DNA of 64,000 nt from Camelus bactrianus (Eukaryota > Chordata > Mammalia > Artiodactyla > Camelidae), in NCBI RefSeq assembly GCF_048773025.1, contig NC_133544.1, positions 5,952,001 to 6,016,000 on the forward strand, read 5' to 3'. The translations under genes were made by a program, and so were the position numbers. The notes below the pieces were generated by a model, which was given only the letters and a program-made list of their open reading frames with translations, ran no database searches and was not told the origin of the DNA. Positions 45,011 to 57,384 of this stretch are shown piece by piece (position 1 is the stretch's first letter; every line of letters starts with the position of its first letter).

Positions 45011-46774
45011 GCTCTGACTGGAGCACGGGGGCAGGGAGTACGGGACTTGAGACACAGGCTCCTCTGGGATGACCTGGGTCTCGGTCCTGTCTGTCGCTTC
45101 TGAGCTGGGCAGAGCCAGCAGGGCATGGACAATGAAGGACTGTTAGCTGGTCTCTGCGGGACCCCCGGGGCAGGATTCAGGGGCTCCGAAGCTATGAACA
45201 GCTGGGTGCCAGGTGGCCCGGGTTGGCGGCCCCTGCGTTCCGGGGTAAATTCAGAACAGCTGAGCGTCCCCGGCCCTCTCCTCACAGCACGTTGTCCACA
45301 CAGGCCTCCCTGTAGCAGAAACATCAACTTTAATTCTTGGGAGCTCTGGGGATTTGGGGCAGTCCACAAAGCCTGCCCCTTCCTCCCCTTCCATTCATTA
45401 ATTATTATCTCCAGAAACTTCTATTAATCAGGCACCGAGCACAGGTTTTGGGGGAAGATAGCCCCGTGCAGAATGCTGGCGATCTGATACAGCCGGACTC
45501 TTAGAGGAGTTGCCGGACCACGGATGTGTGTTAATTAGGAACTCGGGGCCTGCCATTCAAAGACGGTTGATAAACAGCTCCCAAGCATCATTATCTCCTC
45601 AACCAACTGAGCCGTGGGCCACCTCCCTGCCAAGCCATCCTGCCCAGCCATCCTGCCCCCCGGGAGGGCGAGCAGTTTCCCTTGTACTGATGCTCTGAGG
45701 CAACGCGCTGCGAGTGAGCCCAGGCCGGCCTGCGCAGCGCTGGTCCGGCTGGGACTGCAGAATCCATTTTCCACTCTCCTCTCACCAACCCACAGTGTCC
45801 CTTTCCTCACCTGTCAAATGGGGCCGATGACAGATGCCCACCTGTGCTGCTGGCGCGTGAACGAGAGCTTGGCCAGCCATAGAATCAGGAGGTGAGCTGG
45901 GGAGATTCCAGCAACGCTGGAGGGTGATGTCAGAGGTCACGCCCTCATTCTTTCCTCCTTGGGGTCACTGTGCCCTTCAGTTGCCTGGGGGTCCCAGGAA
46001 GATCGTGGGAAGATTCTAACCTTGTTACCTTTCGGAGACTCATTTTGCAGGAGCCTCACTAGCCGGCACACCGGCTCGGGAAATGGGGATTTTGCAGCTC
46101 AAAGCCAATACGTGTTGGATTTAAACCATTCAACTGCCCATCCAGATTTGGGAGTGAATCAGGCTGCGTACTGTCTGGTCTCTTTTTCCATGTAGGCGTA
46201 AAGCAAAGGAAACGGGAAATAAGTACAGATACAGGGAGACATTGAGGAGAGGATGAGAGCCATTTGGGGACCCAGGGAAATTTGAAAGTTCAGAATTGGA
46301 GGGAAAAGGAGAAAAAAGTAATAAAAATCTGGTTGAGCAAAATGTGCTAAATTCTTCAGTCTTTCTAGAAATATTCCAGAGACTGGGCGCTGGCCGCTCC
46401 AAGGAAAGTTGACAAAATCGTTGATGAAAGTTTTGTTTTCTTTTTAGTTTTTAAATGTATTTAAATTTTTTTTTTTTTTTCTGCAGGGCATGGACGGACA
46501 GTCAGTTTCCTCTGCCTAGCAGGCACAGCATCCTCTCCCTAGAGGCCTGGCTCTGTCTTTTTTCCTGGTCCACGATGTTATCAGCAGAGGCAGGCTTGGC
46601 AGAAGGCAGCAAGCCAGCCCCGAGAGGGGGCACCCCTCCTGCTCCAAGAAAGCCCGGAAGCTGCTGTTCGGAACCGCTGTCCTGCGAGGGCTGGAGCTCA
46701 GGCCTCCTCCGCACTGGGGGCTACGTGCCCGTGAGCGCTCAGGGCACCCTGCTGCCCTCCTCCTGCCCCAGGAG

Positions 46775-46870
46775 GACATTTTGCAGCTGAGGAAACAGGA
46801 TCAGAGGCAGCCACTTTCTCGATGTCCTTGAGCTAGTGAGTGATGGAGTGGCTCCAAGCCAGGTCTACTG
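46775..46870 (-). repeat. MIR SINE fragment
   Basis: 'cattttgcagctgaggaaac' is the reverse MIR core. 'gtccttgagctagtgagtga' continues the element. Confidence 0.62.
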
Positions 46871-47389
46871 GCCTCCACGGTGGTCACTCCTCCGGTGCAG
46901 GAGGCCAGTCTGCTTTCTGGAGGCTGAGTGAGAGCGCACTGTCCTTCCTCTGTCGTCTCTCGCCCACGGCATTCCAGGCCCCCAACCCACCCAGCACTTC
47001 CCCGGCGTCAGCTCCACGTCGCGTGGGCAGACTCGACTTCCTCCAGACTCTGTGGGTCTGCTCTGGCTTCTCTCTTCCTTCTGCTTTGCAGACCCTGGCC
47101 TCTGTCTTCCAGAATCTTCTGCCACTCTGAAGTCCAGAACCGGCCCCCCAATCTCGGGGGAAATGGAGCAATCTCTCTGTGGCAGACTCAGCGTACCATT
47201 ACTCTTGTGGCCCCGGGAAAAGAACTTTTTATTATTTTAATTTTTTGAGATGGGATTTCTCATGTATAATTCTTTCCTGCCTTCCTTTCCCCACCCCCTG
47301 TTTAGATTGTAAAATTTTTGTGGGAAAGAATACATTTCTCTAGCTTGCTCTGACTCCCAGGAGAGCCATAGAACTCTGTTCTCTTCAGG

Positions 47390-47730
47390 GTCCACTGTGT
47401 TTTCTCAGGCCACCACTCCTTTGCACCTGGGTCCTCCTGGCCTGGGCCACCTCACCCTCCCAGAGAACTCTGCTCCTCGGAACCCCACGCAAGCAGAGAT
47501 ATCTGCCTTGGTCACGCTTCCCCAAGCATCCTACCGACATCCTGCAAGTTGAAAGGGGCCTCCTGCATCCTGAAGGGCCCGTTCAGCATGCTCCTGTCAC
47601 ACACGTGAGGTGGGTTCTTGTCCCCATGAGACGGGGGACTCATTCATCTCGATGTTTCTGGCATCTGGTTTGCTTCCTGGCACCTGGGGGCCCTCAGTAT
47701 GCCTTTGCTGATTGCACACACGAACAACAG
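47390..47730 (+). repeat. L2 LINE 3' end
   Basis: 'ccatgagacgggggactcat', 'ttctggcatctggtttgctt', 'cctggcacctgggggccctc' and 'agtatgcctttgctgatt' fit the L2 3' end in sense. Confidence 0.5.
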
Positions 47731-47789
47731 GTTGGGATGCTGGGAGCAGGTTTGCTGCGCTAGAGGATACCCAGTAAACGTTTCAAAAT

Positions 47790-47900
47790 CCCCTGATGAA
47801 GTAGGGAGCGTGGAAACTCACCATCTCTACTTAACAAAGGAAGAGAACTGAGGTCCGGAGAAGTAACACAACTTGACCGAGGACAAAATGCCAGTATCTG
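47790..47900 (-). repeat. MIR-family remnant
   Basis: 'ctacttaacaaaggaagaga', 'actgaggtccggagaagtaa' and 'cacaacttgaccgaggacaa' reverse-match the MIR core and neighbouring text. Confidence 0.55.
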
Positions 47901-48359
47901 CTGGAGACGGCCTAGTACCCAGGCTGCCGCAAAGATGATGGAACAGCTCTGTGCTGAAGGTGACAGTGAATCAGCACCAGTTCTGCCCCACTTTGCTTCT
48001 CTTCTCTTCGCAGTGACCATGGCGGGGACTTGAATTTCATGCTAACATGTGGCCAAGACAATCTCTGGTTTCTCTGAGCCTGCCCTGTCCTGGTCCAGTT
48101 TCCCCCTCTCCCCGGCCCTCCGTGGGAAAGCACATCCAGGCTGGAGCAGCGAGAGAGAAGGATTCCATTCTCAGCCGCCACTTTCTGGGGAACGCTCGAC
48201 ACTCGGGCCAGATGGGAGAGCCTCCCTACAGCCAGGCTCGACTCACGAGGCCACACGGGGTGTTTCGGGCAGATGTTGGCCTCCGGCCACCCAGCGCCAC
48301 CCTGCTGGGCCCCCGCTCATCTGGCCCAGCTGTGCAGGAGCTTTAGAACTAATCCACAA

Positions 48360-48560
48360 GAATGTCCCCTTTCACTCTGATTGGCTGCTGGTGACATCAT
48401 AGGAATTTGGGAGAAGTGATTTTATTGCCTATCCTGTTGTACATGTCTTTGATTAATAAACATTGGGCAATCAAATTAATTATGTCATCATCAATGCAGA
48501 TTTGTTGGAAAAATATTTTGAAAATATAAAGTTTAGTCAAGTAAGACTTGATTAGAGTGG
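48360..48560. promoter_or_regulatory. Candidate regulatory block (CCAAT + CRE-like)
   Basis: A nonrepetitive stretch with an inverted CCAAT box (ATTGGCTG at 48380-48387), a CRE-like TGACATCAT (48392-48400), and 'aatcaaattaattatgtcat' near 48468-48487. The CCAAT/CRE spacing is promoter-like, but no transcript, CpG island or exon follows. It is more likely a distal element, if anything. Confidence 0.3.
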
Positions 48561-48818
48561 TAACCCTTTCCTTGTGTAAATGACACCAAGAGCTGGCAAG
48601 TTTTTGTCTAAAATAATGTTCAAGGGTCCTATCCTTTTATTCTCCACTACCTGGAAGAGCTTCTGAGCAGATGGTGAGATTTGTTCTTACTTAAAGTTGT
48701 ATACAAGCCAGCCCTTCTCCACGGAATGTCTGTAAGATGGTGCACGTATATGTATGTACGTATTTGCAGAAGGCATGGATATTCAGCGAGAAGCTTTCTA
48801 GTCACAATATAAAGATGC

Positions 48819-49251
48819 TGTATTTGTTTCTTAGGGCTGCAGTTACAAAATACGATGACCCAAGTGGTTTGAACAGTAGGAATTTATTGTCTCAGCGTTC
48901 TGGAGGCTGGAAGTCCAAGATCAAGGTGTGGGCAGGGCTGGTTCCTTCTGAGGGCTGTGAGGGAGAGTGTCTCCCGTGCTTCCCTCCTAGCCTGGTGGTC
49001 CTTGGCTTACAGAAACATCACTCTGACTTCTGCCTCTGTCTTCACATGGCATACTCCCTGTGCGCCTGTCTGTGTCCAGTTTTCCCTTTTCATGAGGACC
49101 CAGTCATACTTGATTGCGACCCACCTTAATAACTTTTTCTTAGCTAGTTAGATTGGCAAAGACCCCATTTCCAAAGAAGGCCATATGCCGAGCTCCTGGG
49201 GGTTAGGACTTCAGCATGTGAATTTTGGGAGACACAACTAAACCCATAACG
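48819..49251 (-). mobile_element. MLT1-type (ERVL-MaLR) solo LTR, complete
   Basis: The plus strand is the reverse complement of an MLT1A-like LTR: 'tttgtttcttagggctgcag', 'ggaatttattgtctcagcgt', 'tctggaggctggaagtccaa', 'gttccttctgagggctgtga', 'gggttaggacttcagcatgt'. A perfect 5-bp duplication GATGC sits at 48814-48818 and 49252-49256. No internal viral region is attached. It is a fossil of the same family group as 11072-11540, in the opposite orientation. Confidence 0.92.
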
Positions 49252-49269
49252 GATGCTTTTAAAAGGAGA

Positions 49270-49400
49270 TTGCATGAGGTAATAAAGAGAATGTTATCTA
49301 GGACACTTTCTGGATCCTTCACCTGGGCCAAGTCAGTTTCCCTCACTGAACGTGAATTTCCTCACCTTTAGAATGAATTTAATGGTAATTATATGAAGGG
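49270..49400 (+). repeat. MIR SINE fragment
   Basis: 'cttcacctgggccaagtcag', 'tttccctcactgaacgtgaa', 'tttcctcacctttagaatga' retain the MIR core order. Confidence 0.58.
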
Positions 49401-49807
49401 GGCCTAGATGTTTTTGTGATCCAGCAGCATGGTGGATTGAGGACCAGTGAGGGCAATGCCTCGACTGAGTTCACACAGGGAACTGGCAAAGTCTGGGGGT
49501 GGGGGGGCTTGTGCTCCCTGGCGTCTGACTGGCTCTGTCTGCTTTGTCCGGTGGCCTCTCTGTCTTATGTATATTCTCCACATCGAAGTATTTCTTTCTT
49601 CTACAAACAAACATAGCATTAAGGAAAAGTCCCCCGAATTAAATGTAGGAGGTCTGAACTGTAGAGGCAAATCTGCCTCTACTTCCATGTGTGGGTTTAG
49701 GTGTTGGTAAGTCTTTCATTAAACATGCATGATTTCATTAAACTTTATTTAGCTTATGAACTGGGAAATGGTGAAATGAAAGGCAGTGTCCCCCAGAACC
49801 ATATCTA

Positions 49808-51505
49808 GCTATGTGCCGTTTGTAAGAGACACATCTAAAAATAAAATGATGCAGAATGTTTGAACATGAAAGAATGCAAAAAAAGATACATCAGACAAAA
49901 GCCAAAAAAAATATATATATAGACATTCTAAATTCGTATCAGAAAAGTAAATTTCAAGTCAAAATTGACAGTAGGGGTTTAGGAGGTTGTTATTTAATAA
50001 TAAAAGGAACATTTTATCAGAATGTACAATAATCATGAAATTTAATGCAACTAACAACAAACCTATAATCCATATAAAAACTGAAATTTACAAAATTGTC
50101 AGAAAAAATTTGGAAATCCATGATTAGAGTGAGTATTTTAATAGTCTTCTTGTGAAACTGTTATAAAGAGAAGATTAAAAATCTAATAAGGATGTAAGAA
50201 ATTTGAACAACCCACTGAAAAGCTATACATAAAATCCTGGAAAACACAGAGAATATGCATTTTTAAAGAATATCCATGTGTTATTTACAAACATGGGCCA
50301 AATAATATCTGTAGTGGAAATTTCAACCACTACCAGAAATTGTATCAAATAAATCACTATCTCTAAATAAACTTCAGAAAAATCAGAGATCAATGAAATA
50401 GCACTATTCCTCAAGCTCACCATATGTTTAGATACTAAAGAAGAAAAAAGGGCAACTCAATAGCTCATGGAACAAACACGGCGTAGGGTAAGTAATGAGT
50501 TATCTAAAACTAAATAAAACAAAATCATTATCCATAAAACTCCTTCAGGTAAAATTAAAGTGTTGGATGGGATTTTGTAGCTTTAAAGGTATGTGTTAAG
50601 AAATATTAAATTTGAAAGTGGATGAAGTGACGGCTTAACTCTGTAAATTAGATAAGGAGCAACAGAGTAAACCCAGAGAAAACAGAGACAAAGGCACAGT
50701 AAAAATGAGAGCAGATATTGGAAAATACAGAAAGAATCAATGAAATCAAAGCTGATTCTTTATAAGACAATTGAAACAGAAAAACCTCTAGTAAGATGAA
50801 TTGAAGGAAAAAAGATCAAAGTCACAAATAAAAATATGAGGGACAAAGAAGATTAGTAAGAGCTATAGTGGAGGTTCATGCATAACCCAGTTAGAGTAAA
50901 TGTGACAATTTATATAAAACGGATAATTACGGAAATAATACGGATGGCTAGAATTGAAGTGGTAAAAAATCCAAACAAACCAATCACTATTACAAAATTA
51001 ACTTGCTGGCATATAGATTACATCAGTGTATCTCTACACTAGATCTAGATTGTTTTCTGAATAATTTGTACCAAAATGTCAGAGAACAAATAAACCATGT
51101 CTTTTACAAGTAGTTTCTGAGGAAAGAAAAAGACAGCCAACTTACTATTTAATGCTATTTAATGCTTACTATTTAATGCTAGCTTGATTCCAAAACTGGA
51201 GGTTAAAGTAAGAAAAAAATTCTAGATCACTTTTACTGAGACATAGGCAAAAAAATAAATAAGATATTAGCAAGTTAAATTCAGCTGTGTTCTGAAATAC
51301 TGCATACTGGACTTATCTCGAAATGCAAAATTTGCTTGACATCATAAAGTCTATTAATCTAGATCACAGTATCAACAAGTTAAAGGAGAAAAATATATAT
51401 AATCATCTCAACTGATGCAGAAAAACAGTTTGATAAAATTTAGTACACCTTTATCATAAACACTTTTGATAAACTAATGAGAAAACTTAAGAAGAGAAGG
51501 GTGTC
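49808..51505 (+). mobile_element. Old L1M LINE copy A: ORF2 endonuclease and RT region
   Basis: The wording follows ORF2: 'gtaagagacacatctaaaaa' (end of the endonuclease lead), 'gtatcagaaaagtaaatttc', 'ggtttaggaggttgttattt', 'gaccaa/tggaaatccatg', later 'gaatcaatgaaatcaaagct', 'aaacctctagtaagatgaat', 'gatattagcaagttaaattc' and 'gataaactaatgagaaaact'. The frame is lost throughout. The copy stops within the RT region where copy B begins, so its own 3' end is missing here. It contains a short tandem at 51147-51178. Confidence 0.75.
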
Positions 51506-54435
51506 TATTATCTATATAGACCATGAAAAGGTCTCAATAAATATAAGAGGATTTAAATAGCACAATACAATATTATGGTTATCTAGCCATACTAAAATTA
51601 AACTAGAAATTAATAATATATGTAGAGAATCATAAAATACTGGAAAATTAAACAACTACTTCTAAATAGCAACCCAAAGATGAAATTGCAATAAAACTAG
51701 ATAATATCATGAATAAAATGAAGATAAAAGCACACTATGTAAAAATGTGTGTGGGGGTCCAGCTAATGTAGTTCTTAGAAACTTTTAGAATTAAACGTGT
51801 GTACTAGAAACTAGTATTTGAAATCGATGGTCTAACCTTTTAAAAAAGAAACTTAAAACAGAAAAAGAGCAAAGCAAATCCAGAACAATCAAAAGAAACA
51901 ATGAAAGAACAGAAATCAGCAACATAGAATACAGAAAAACAATAGGAAAAAAAATCAGTGAAGCCAAAATTTGTGTCATTGAAAAGATTAATTGATTAAT
52001 CTCTAGACAAGCTGATCAAGATAAAACAGAGACAAAACACAAATTATCCTTAGTAGGAATCAAAGAGGTGACATCCCAAACAATGATAAAAATATTAATA
52101 GGGCAATAATGAAATATTATGAACAACTTTATGGCAAAAGAAAATCAGCAACTGAGGGCAAAGTCACTGAAAGACACAAAGCACCAAAGTAACTGAAGAA
52201 AATAACCTGAAACTTTTGGTATCTAGTATATAAATCAAATTTGTGATTAAGAACTTTCCCAGACAGAAATAAATCCCAAACAAAACAAACATAAAACAAC
52301 AACTCCTACCCCATATTCATTTCACTCGTGAATTCTGCCACGTATTTAAAGGAGACCTCTAACCCATCCTGCAGGAACTCGTTATAAGTACATGAGAGGA
52401 GAGAGTATTTTGCTATTCATTTTATGAATCTCGCTTTATTATACTAGAACTAGACATATATATCTTCATTGCACTTGAAGAAAATTACAGAGCAATATTC
52501 TTCAGGAACATAGAGGTAAAAATTCAAAAGAATTGTTTTTTTCTTTTTTGTCAAATCCAGCAACACACACACAAAGTCATAATGCAGCATAACCAAAAGG
52601 AGTTTATCTTAACACTGCAAGTTAGGCTCACCATTCTAAACTCAATCAATTTAATTCACTGCAATAGTAGGCTAAAAGGAAAAATTGCAATAGACGCAGA
52701 AATATATTTCCTAAACTTAACATCTATTCATGACAAAACAACAAAGTAAAACAAACTGTGCAAACTAGGAATGCAGGGAACTTCTTCAACCTGATGAAGG
52801 GAAACTGAAAAAAACCTAGAGCTAACATCGTAGTTAATGACAAGAGACTTGAGTGTTTTCCGCCACAGCTAGAAGCCAGGCACAGATGTCCCCGCTCACC
52901 ATTTGTATGTTGTAGTGCGCTGGAGGTCCCAGCTTGTGCAATCAGACAAGAAAAAGATGTAAAAGGCATCCAAATTGGAAAGGAAGAAGTAAAACTATCT
53001 TTGTTCACAGAAGCATGATTGTCTACGTAGAAAATTCAAAGAAAAAAAGAAAGGGAATTTTATAACTCATATGTGAATTTAGCAAAACCATACGATACAA
53101 AATCAGTACACAAAATCAAATGTATTCCTCATACTAGTGATGAATTAAAACTGAAATTTAAACAATTATAAATGAAATCTAAATAAACAATAACTCTAGA
53201 ATACCAAAAACATGACACACACAGAGATAAGTTTAAATTTAATAGAATATTTGCAAGAGCTGTGCACTAAAACCTACAAAATACTGCTGAACTGAGTTAG
53301 AGAAATCCAAATAAATGAAAAGATGAAACACGTTATGGATTGGAAGATTCAGTATCACTCAATTCAATGTTTTATTTATGTATTTTTTTTCTCTCAATTC
53401 AATATTTTAAAATTCAACAGTAGATTCAAAAAAGTTCCAATCAAAATTGCAGCAAGAGTTTTTCTTTTTAATTGGCAAGGTAATTCTAAAATTTATATGG
53501 AAATGCCAAATACTTAGCACAGTTTCGGGGGAAATTACAGTACTTGAATTGAAGCTTACTATAAAGCTACAGTAATTAAGCCATTGTGTTATTGGGATAG
53601 AGACAAACATAATAGATAAATGGAAAAGGATGAAAAGTGGACAAATACATCCTTAACACATGGTTAATTGAATTTTAATATATGGTCAATTGAATTTTAA
53701 CAGTTGGGAGAGCAATTCAAAAGGGAAAGAATAGTCTTTTCAACAAATGGAGCTTGAATAATTGGACATCCAGATGAGAAACAATAAAGCCCCACCCTTA
53801 CCTCACATTGTATAAACAATGAATTAGAAATGAATCACACACCTAAATATGTCAGCAGCTAAAACTATAAAAGTTCAAGATAAAAAGGTAAAAAATTAGC
53901 TGTGACCTTGACGTAGGCAAATATTTCTTAGGACAAAAGAAACAAATTTTAAAAATAAAAAAAAGAAACTTTATAAAAATTAAAATCTTTACTTCAATAA
54001 GACAGTTAAGGAAATAAAAAGGCAAACCATGAACTGGGAGAAAATATTTGCAAAACATTTATCTGACAAAGGACCTGCATTCTGAATATATAAAAAAACT
54101 CCTGCAACTCAATAGTAAAAGAAAAACAACCTGATTTAAAAAATTGTGGGTGTAAGAGTTGAGTAGACATTTTACCAAAGAGGTTACAGGAATGGCAAAT
54201 AAATATATAGAAAATCACTCAAAATCATTTGTCTTTAGGAAAAACAAAATTGAAACTACAATTAAAAAAAAAAAAAAAAACCCGATAGACTGACAGCCAG
54301 TGAGTATGAGAACATGTTGTGGTGATGGAAATATTCTCTTTCATGGTTGTGGTTATGTATATTTGTCAAAACTTTTCATATTGGGCACTAAAACTGATTT
54401 ATTTTATGTAAATTATAATTCAGTAAAGCTGGTTA
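51506..54435 (+). mobile_element. Old L1M LINE copy B: ORF2 and 3' UTR
   Basis: The ORF2 order restarts: 'aaggtctcaataaatataag', 'actaaaattaaactagaaat', 'gaaatcagcaacatagaata', then the linker region, 'acaaaatcagtacacaaaat', 'tacagtaattaagccattgt', 'ttcaacaaatggagcttgaa', 'actgggagaaaatatttgca' and the 3' end 'gtaaattataattcagtaaa'. Many frame breaks are evident. A 17-A run occurs at 54262-54280, before the 3' UTR. Together with copy A it makes a 4.6-kb L1 tract. Confidence 0.82.
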
Positions 54436-54624
54436 GAAAAAGGTAGTGTAAACACTCTTGAAAGACAAGTCAAAGGCTGGGTAAATGTAATTGCGACATA
54501 CTCACCTATCCAGGATTAGCACATTGAAATCAGGATACGCATTTTCCCCCTACAATATGAGAGACAGCAAAGCAGGAGAAAAGCAGGCAGAGATAAAAAT
54601 AGCATGTCATAAAGAAGGAAATTC

Positions 54625-54760
54625 TGGTGGTTAGTGAATGCGTTGCTCATTATGGATCAGGAAAATGCAAATTAAAACAACACCGGACAACATTTCGCTC
54701 CTGATGGAGTAACTAAAATTAAAGAGGTGGCAATTTCAAGACCCAATGCCCTCTTTTAGT
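54625..54760 (+). mobile_element. Old L1 ORF2-tail fragment
   Basis: 'gctcattatggatcaggaaa', 'atgcaaattaaaacaacacc' and 'gatggagtaactaaaattaa' match the ORF2 C-terminal region upstream of the 'gatgtggagaaattgg' part. It may be the displaced remainder of copy A. Confidence 0.6.
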
Positions 54761-54989
54761 GGAAAAAAGTTTGTTACTCCTGGCTGCAAATGTGGAAGGA
54801 GAAATTCCTTCTTCTGGCTTCCTGACAGGTATGGCATTGATAAGCTTTGAGTTTGAACAATCTCATGTTTGACCAAAGTTCTGCTGGAGACTCTGAATCC
54901 TGAGAAAGTGTCCCCAGTTATGTAGATATGAATACAGATGCAGGTATAGAGTTTGTTTATTATCCGTCTTCCTCTCCAGAGTGTTAGCC

Positions 54990-55525
54990 CCACGTGGACT
55001 AACATTTAGTCGTATTCAGTGCTCTGGGCATGAAACAGAGCCTGAGAAATAAAATAATAAATAGAATACTAAAACAAAGAAGGATTTAGCAGCAGCAGTT
55101 ATGGCAGTGACCAGATTGGTGTCCACTGTCCAGTGATGGGTGCTGGCAGAGTGGCATACACAGTGCGGTGGTGTTAGCAGTAATGCATCAGCAGGGGTTT
55201 GCACACTTCAGTAGCACCAGCGAGGGTGCCATGGCTGAGCTACACGCATAATTCAATGGTGTTGGTAGTGGTGGCCATGCTGGTGGCATACACTATCCGG
55301 AGGCACCATCACAGTAACCAACCACCCTTCCTTTGATAAGATTGTGACTGTGATTTCAGCTGCCTGACCTCTCCCCCCAGCTGCCCTTTTCTTGAAGTTT
55401 CTCCAGACTCTGTCTGTTTCTTCTGTCAATCTCCCAACATCCTTCTCGTTAAATCCTTTCTGCTTAATTTAATGAGAGTCACTCTCTGTTGTTTGCAACC
55501 AAGACCCTTGACGATTACAGATGCA
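54990..55525 (+). mobile_element. Possible ERVL-type LTR fossil
   Basis: The end 'gtcactctctgttgtttgca', 'accaagacccttgacgatta' resembles the 3' part of old ERVL-related LTRs, after a C/T-rich stretch with an AATTTAATGAG-type region. The 5' half is rich in GTGGCA words and has no counterpart I recall. Boundaries and family are uncertain; no duplication was identified. Confidence 0.35.
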
Positions 55526-55529
55526 CAGC

Positions 55530-56870
55530 TGTTAAAATGATTGAACCAGATCTGTGGGTATCAACGTGGATAAATCTTAAAACAATTTTGAGTGATAACA
55601 GAATGTTACGGCAGAATATACACAGTATTACATCATTCATGTAAATTTTAAATACACCTCAAACAATACTGCTTATTATTTATAAGTAAAAAGATATGTA
55701 GTATGAGTGTTGAAAGTATGGATGGGAAGGATACAAAACAACTTCAAAATGCTGATGACCTCTAGGGAAAAAGAGAGGGAATGAGAAATGTACAAAGATG
55801 AACTCAACTTTATGTCTGATATGTTAGTCAAAGAAGTTAGAAAAAGATATGGTGGTGTATTGGTTCGTTTGTTATATTGGGGTGTTAGACACATAGGCAT
55901 TTATAAACTTAATAACTCAAATACTTTATAATTATTAAAAGTGCACAGACACTTTTTTTGTCCCTGCCTGCCCAGCCTCCATCACTCCCCATGGTGACCC
56001 CAAGTCACCATCTCAAGGTCCAGGGATTTCCCAGAGCTGAGTTTTGAATGTATTGCCCCAGGTTAAGGACTATCTCTTTGTAAAATGTGATCATTGTAGT
56101 TATAGTCAGTTCTTTGTCAAAATAATCAAGTGTTTCATTAAAATGTTAAATGATGCTTAGTGATAGGAAATTTAACCCCCCAAATGGGATTAAGGACGTA
56201 ATAAAATAGAATTGAACCTCTAATGTATAGTTTAAAAGTTGCTTCATCGAAGCAATATAAAGAGCTCCTTATAAATGTTATTAAATAATAGAATACAATG
56301 AATCTTTAATTTACTGTTGAAGTAGTTGTTACATTCTTGAGATGAAAAAGGCAGTCATTGTATCTTATCAGTTTTTAATGATTCTTCAGCAAAGCCTACC
56401 TGACAATTAAGGTTTTATATATATATATAAAGGGGGGCAGAGAGAGAGAGGAGAGAGAGAGGTTCACTGTGCCATGCATATGAAAATCTACTTACTCTGA
56501 AGCAAGAGCATTCATGATGCAAAATATATCCTGATGCTTCTCTGGAAGTCTGAGGGTTGTGGTGGGATTAGTAAAATCAAAGCCCTGTGTAGTGTTCATT
56601 CTTATATTTTCAAAACACTCGACACTTTTCACATTTTTCTCTTCTTTTAAAATTCAAGGAGCTTCCAACAAGAGGTGGGGACCAGGAATTATGCCCAAGC
56701 TGTAATTGTAAGACAGATTCTAAGAGAGAAATGCCCCTCGACAGTCTTACATTGTTTTAGGGACGAGGAAGGATGAAGATTTGTGTTCCTTGAGTATTTT
56801 GGGGGGAATAATTTTCACTTAGTAATGCTGACTTAGCCCAGATCCTAAGCCTATGACCTCTAGATTATTA
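55530..56870. other. AT-rich, mostly unclassified
   Basis: No gene is evident. 56060-56400 is AT-rich and lacks recognised repeats, so it could be a conserved noncoding element. Microsatellites follow: (TA)n at 56416-56429 and (GA)n at 56437-56461. Confidence 0.4.
56416..56462 (+). repeat. (TA)n and (GA)n microsatellites
   Basis: A short TA run is followed by GGGGGGC and then an alternating AG run of about 25 bases. Confidence 0.85.
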
Positions 56871-56879
56871 AGATGATTT

Positions 56880-57180
56880 TGGAGCTTCACTGAACAAACA
56901 CTTAAGGAATATTCTGTATATGTTAAGCGTTGGAAAACCAAAGACAAATAAAATATTGTCCCTATGCTCATAGCGTAATGAATGAGACAAACACATAAAG
57001 CAGTCCATTTGAAATTTGAAAGGCTTGTGTCAGATGTAAACACAAGGGACTGTGGGAAGCTCACCCAGGATGGAAAGTCAGAAAAGTTCTCATTGGAAAG
57101 GTGATATGTGAGCTAAATGTTAGCAAATGAGTAGGTGTTTGCCAAGACAGGAAGAGAACACAGGGCTTTAAAAACAGAAG
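56880..57180 (+). repeat. Ancient mammal-wide repeat, family not named
   Basis: The best copy in the window of a class with the order 'gaacaaacacttaaggaata', 'ggaaaaccaaagacaaataa', 'aatattgtccctatgctcat', then 'gaaaggtgatatgtgagcta', 'aatgttagcaaatgagtagg', 'tgccaagacaggaagagaac'. I recognise the pattern but not with enough certainty to name it. Confidence 0.5.
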
Positions 57181-57384
57181 GAGCAACACAAACTAAGGTG
57201 TGAAATTGCATGGAGGATGCTGCTGTTGACAAGCATCATTATTACAGGTAAAAGGGAAGAGTGGGAGACAGAAGGACTTCGAGGTTTTCTTGTGGCCACA
57301 GTTCTGAAGAAGCATAACGGCTGAATCTCTTCCCTAAGAACACTCTGAGGAACTACAGAAGGAAAAAGAGAGAAAACTATAAGA

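Noticed and set aside
44749-45369. 206-codon minus-strand open frame, the longest in the window
   Set aside because: It overlies an old repeat, is rich in P, S and R as expected of GC-rich noncoding DNA, overlaps frames on both strands and has no recognised domain.
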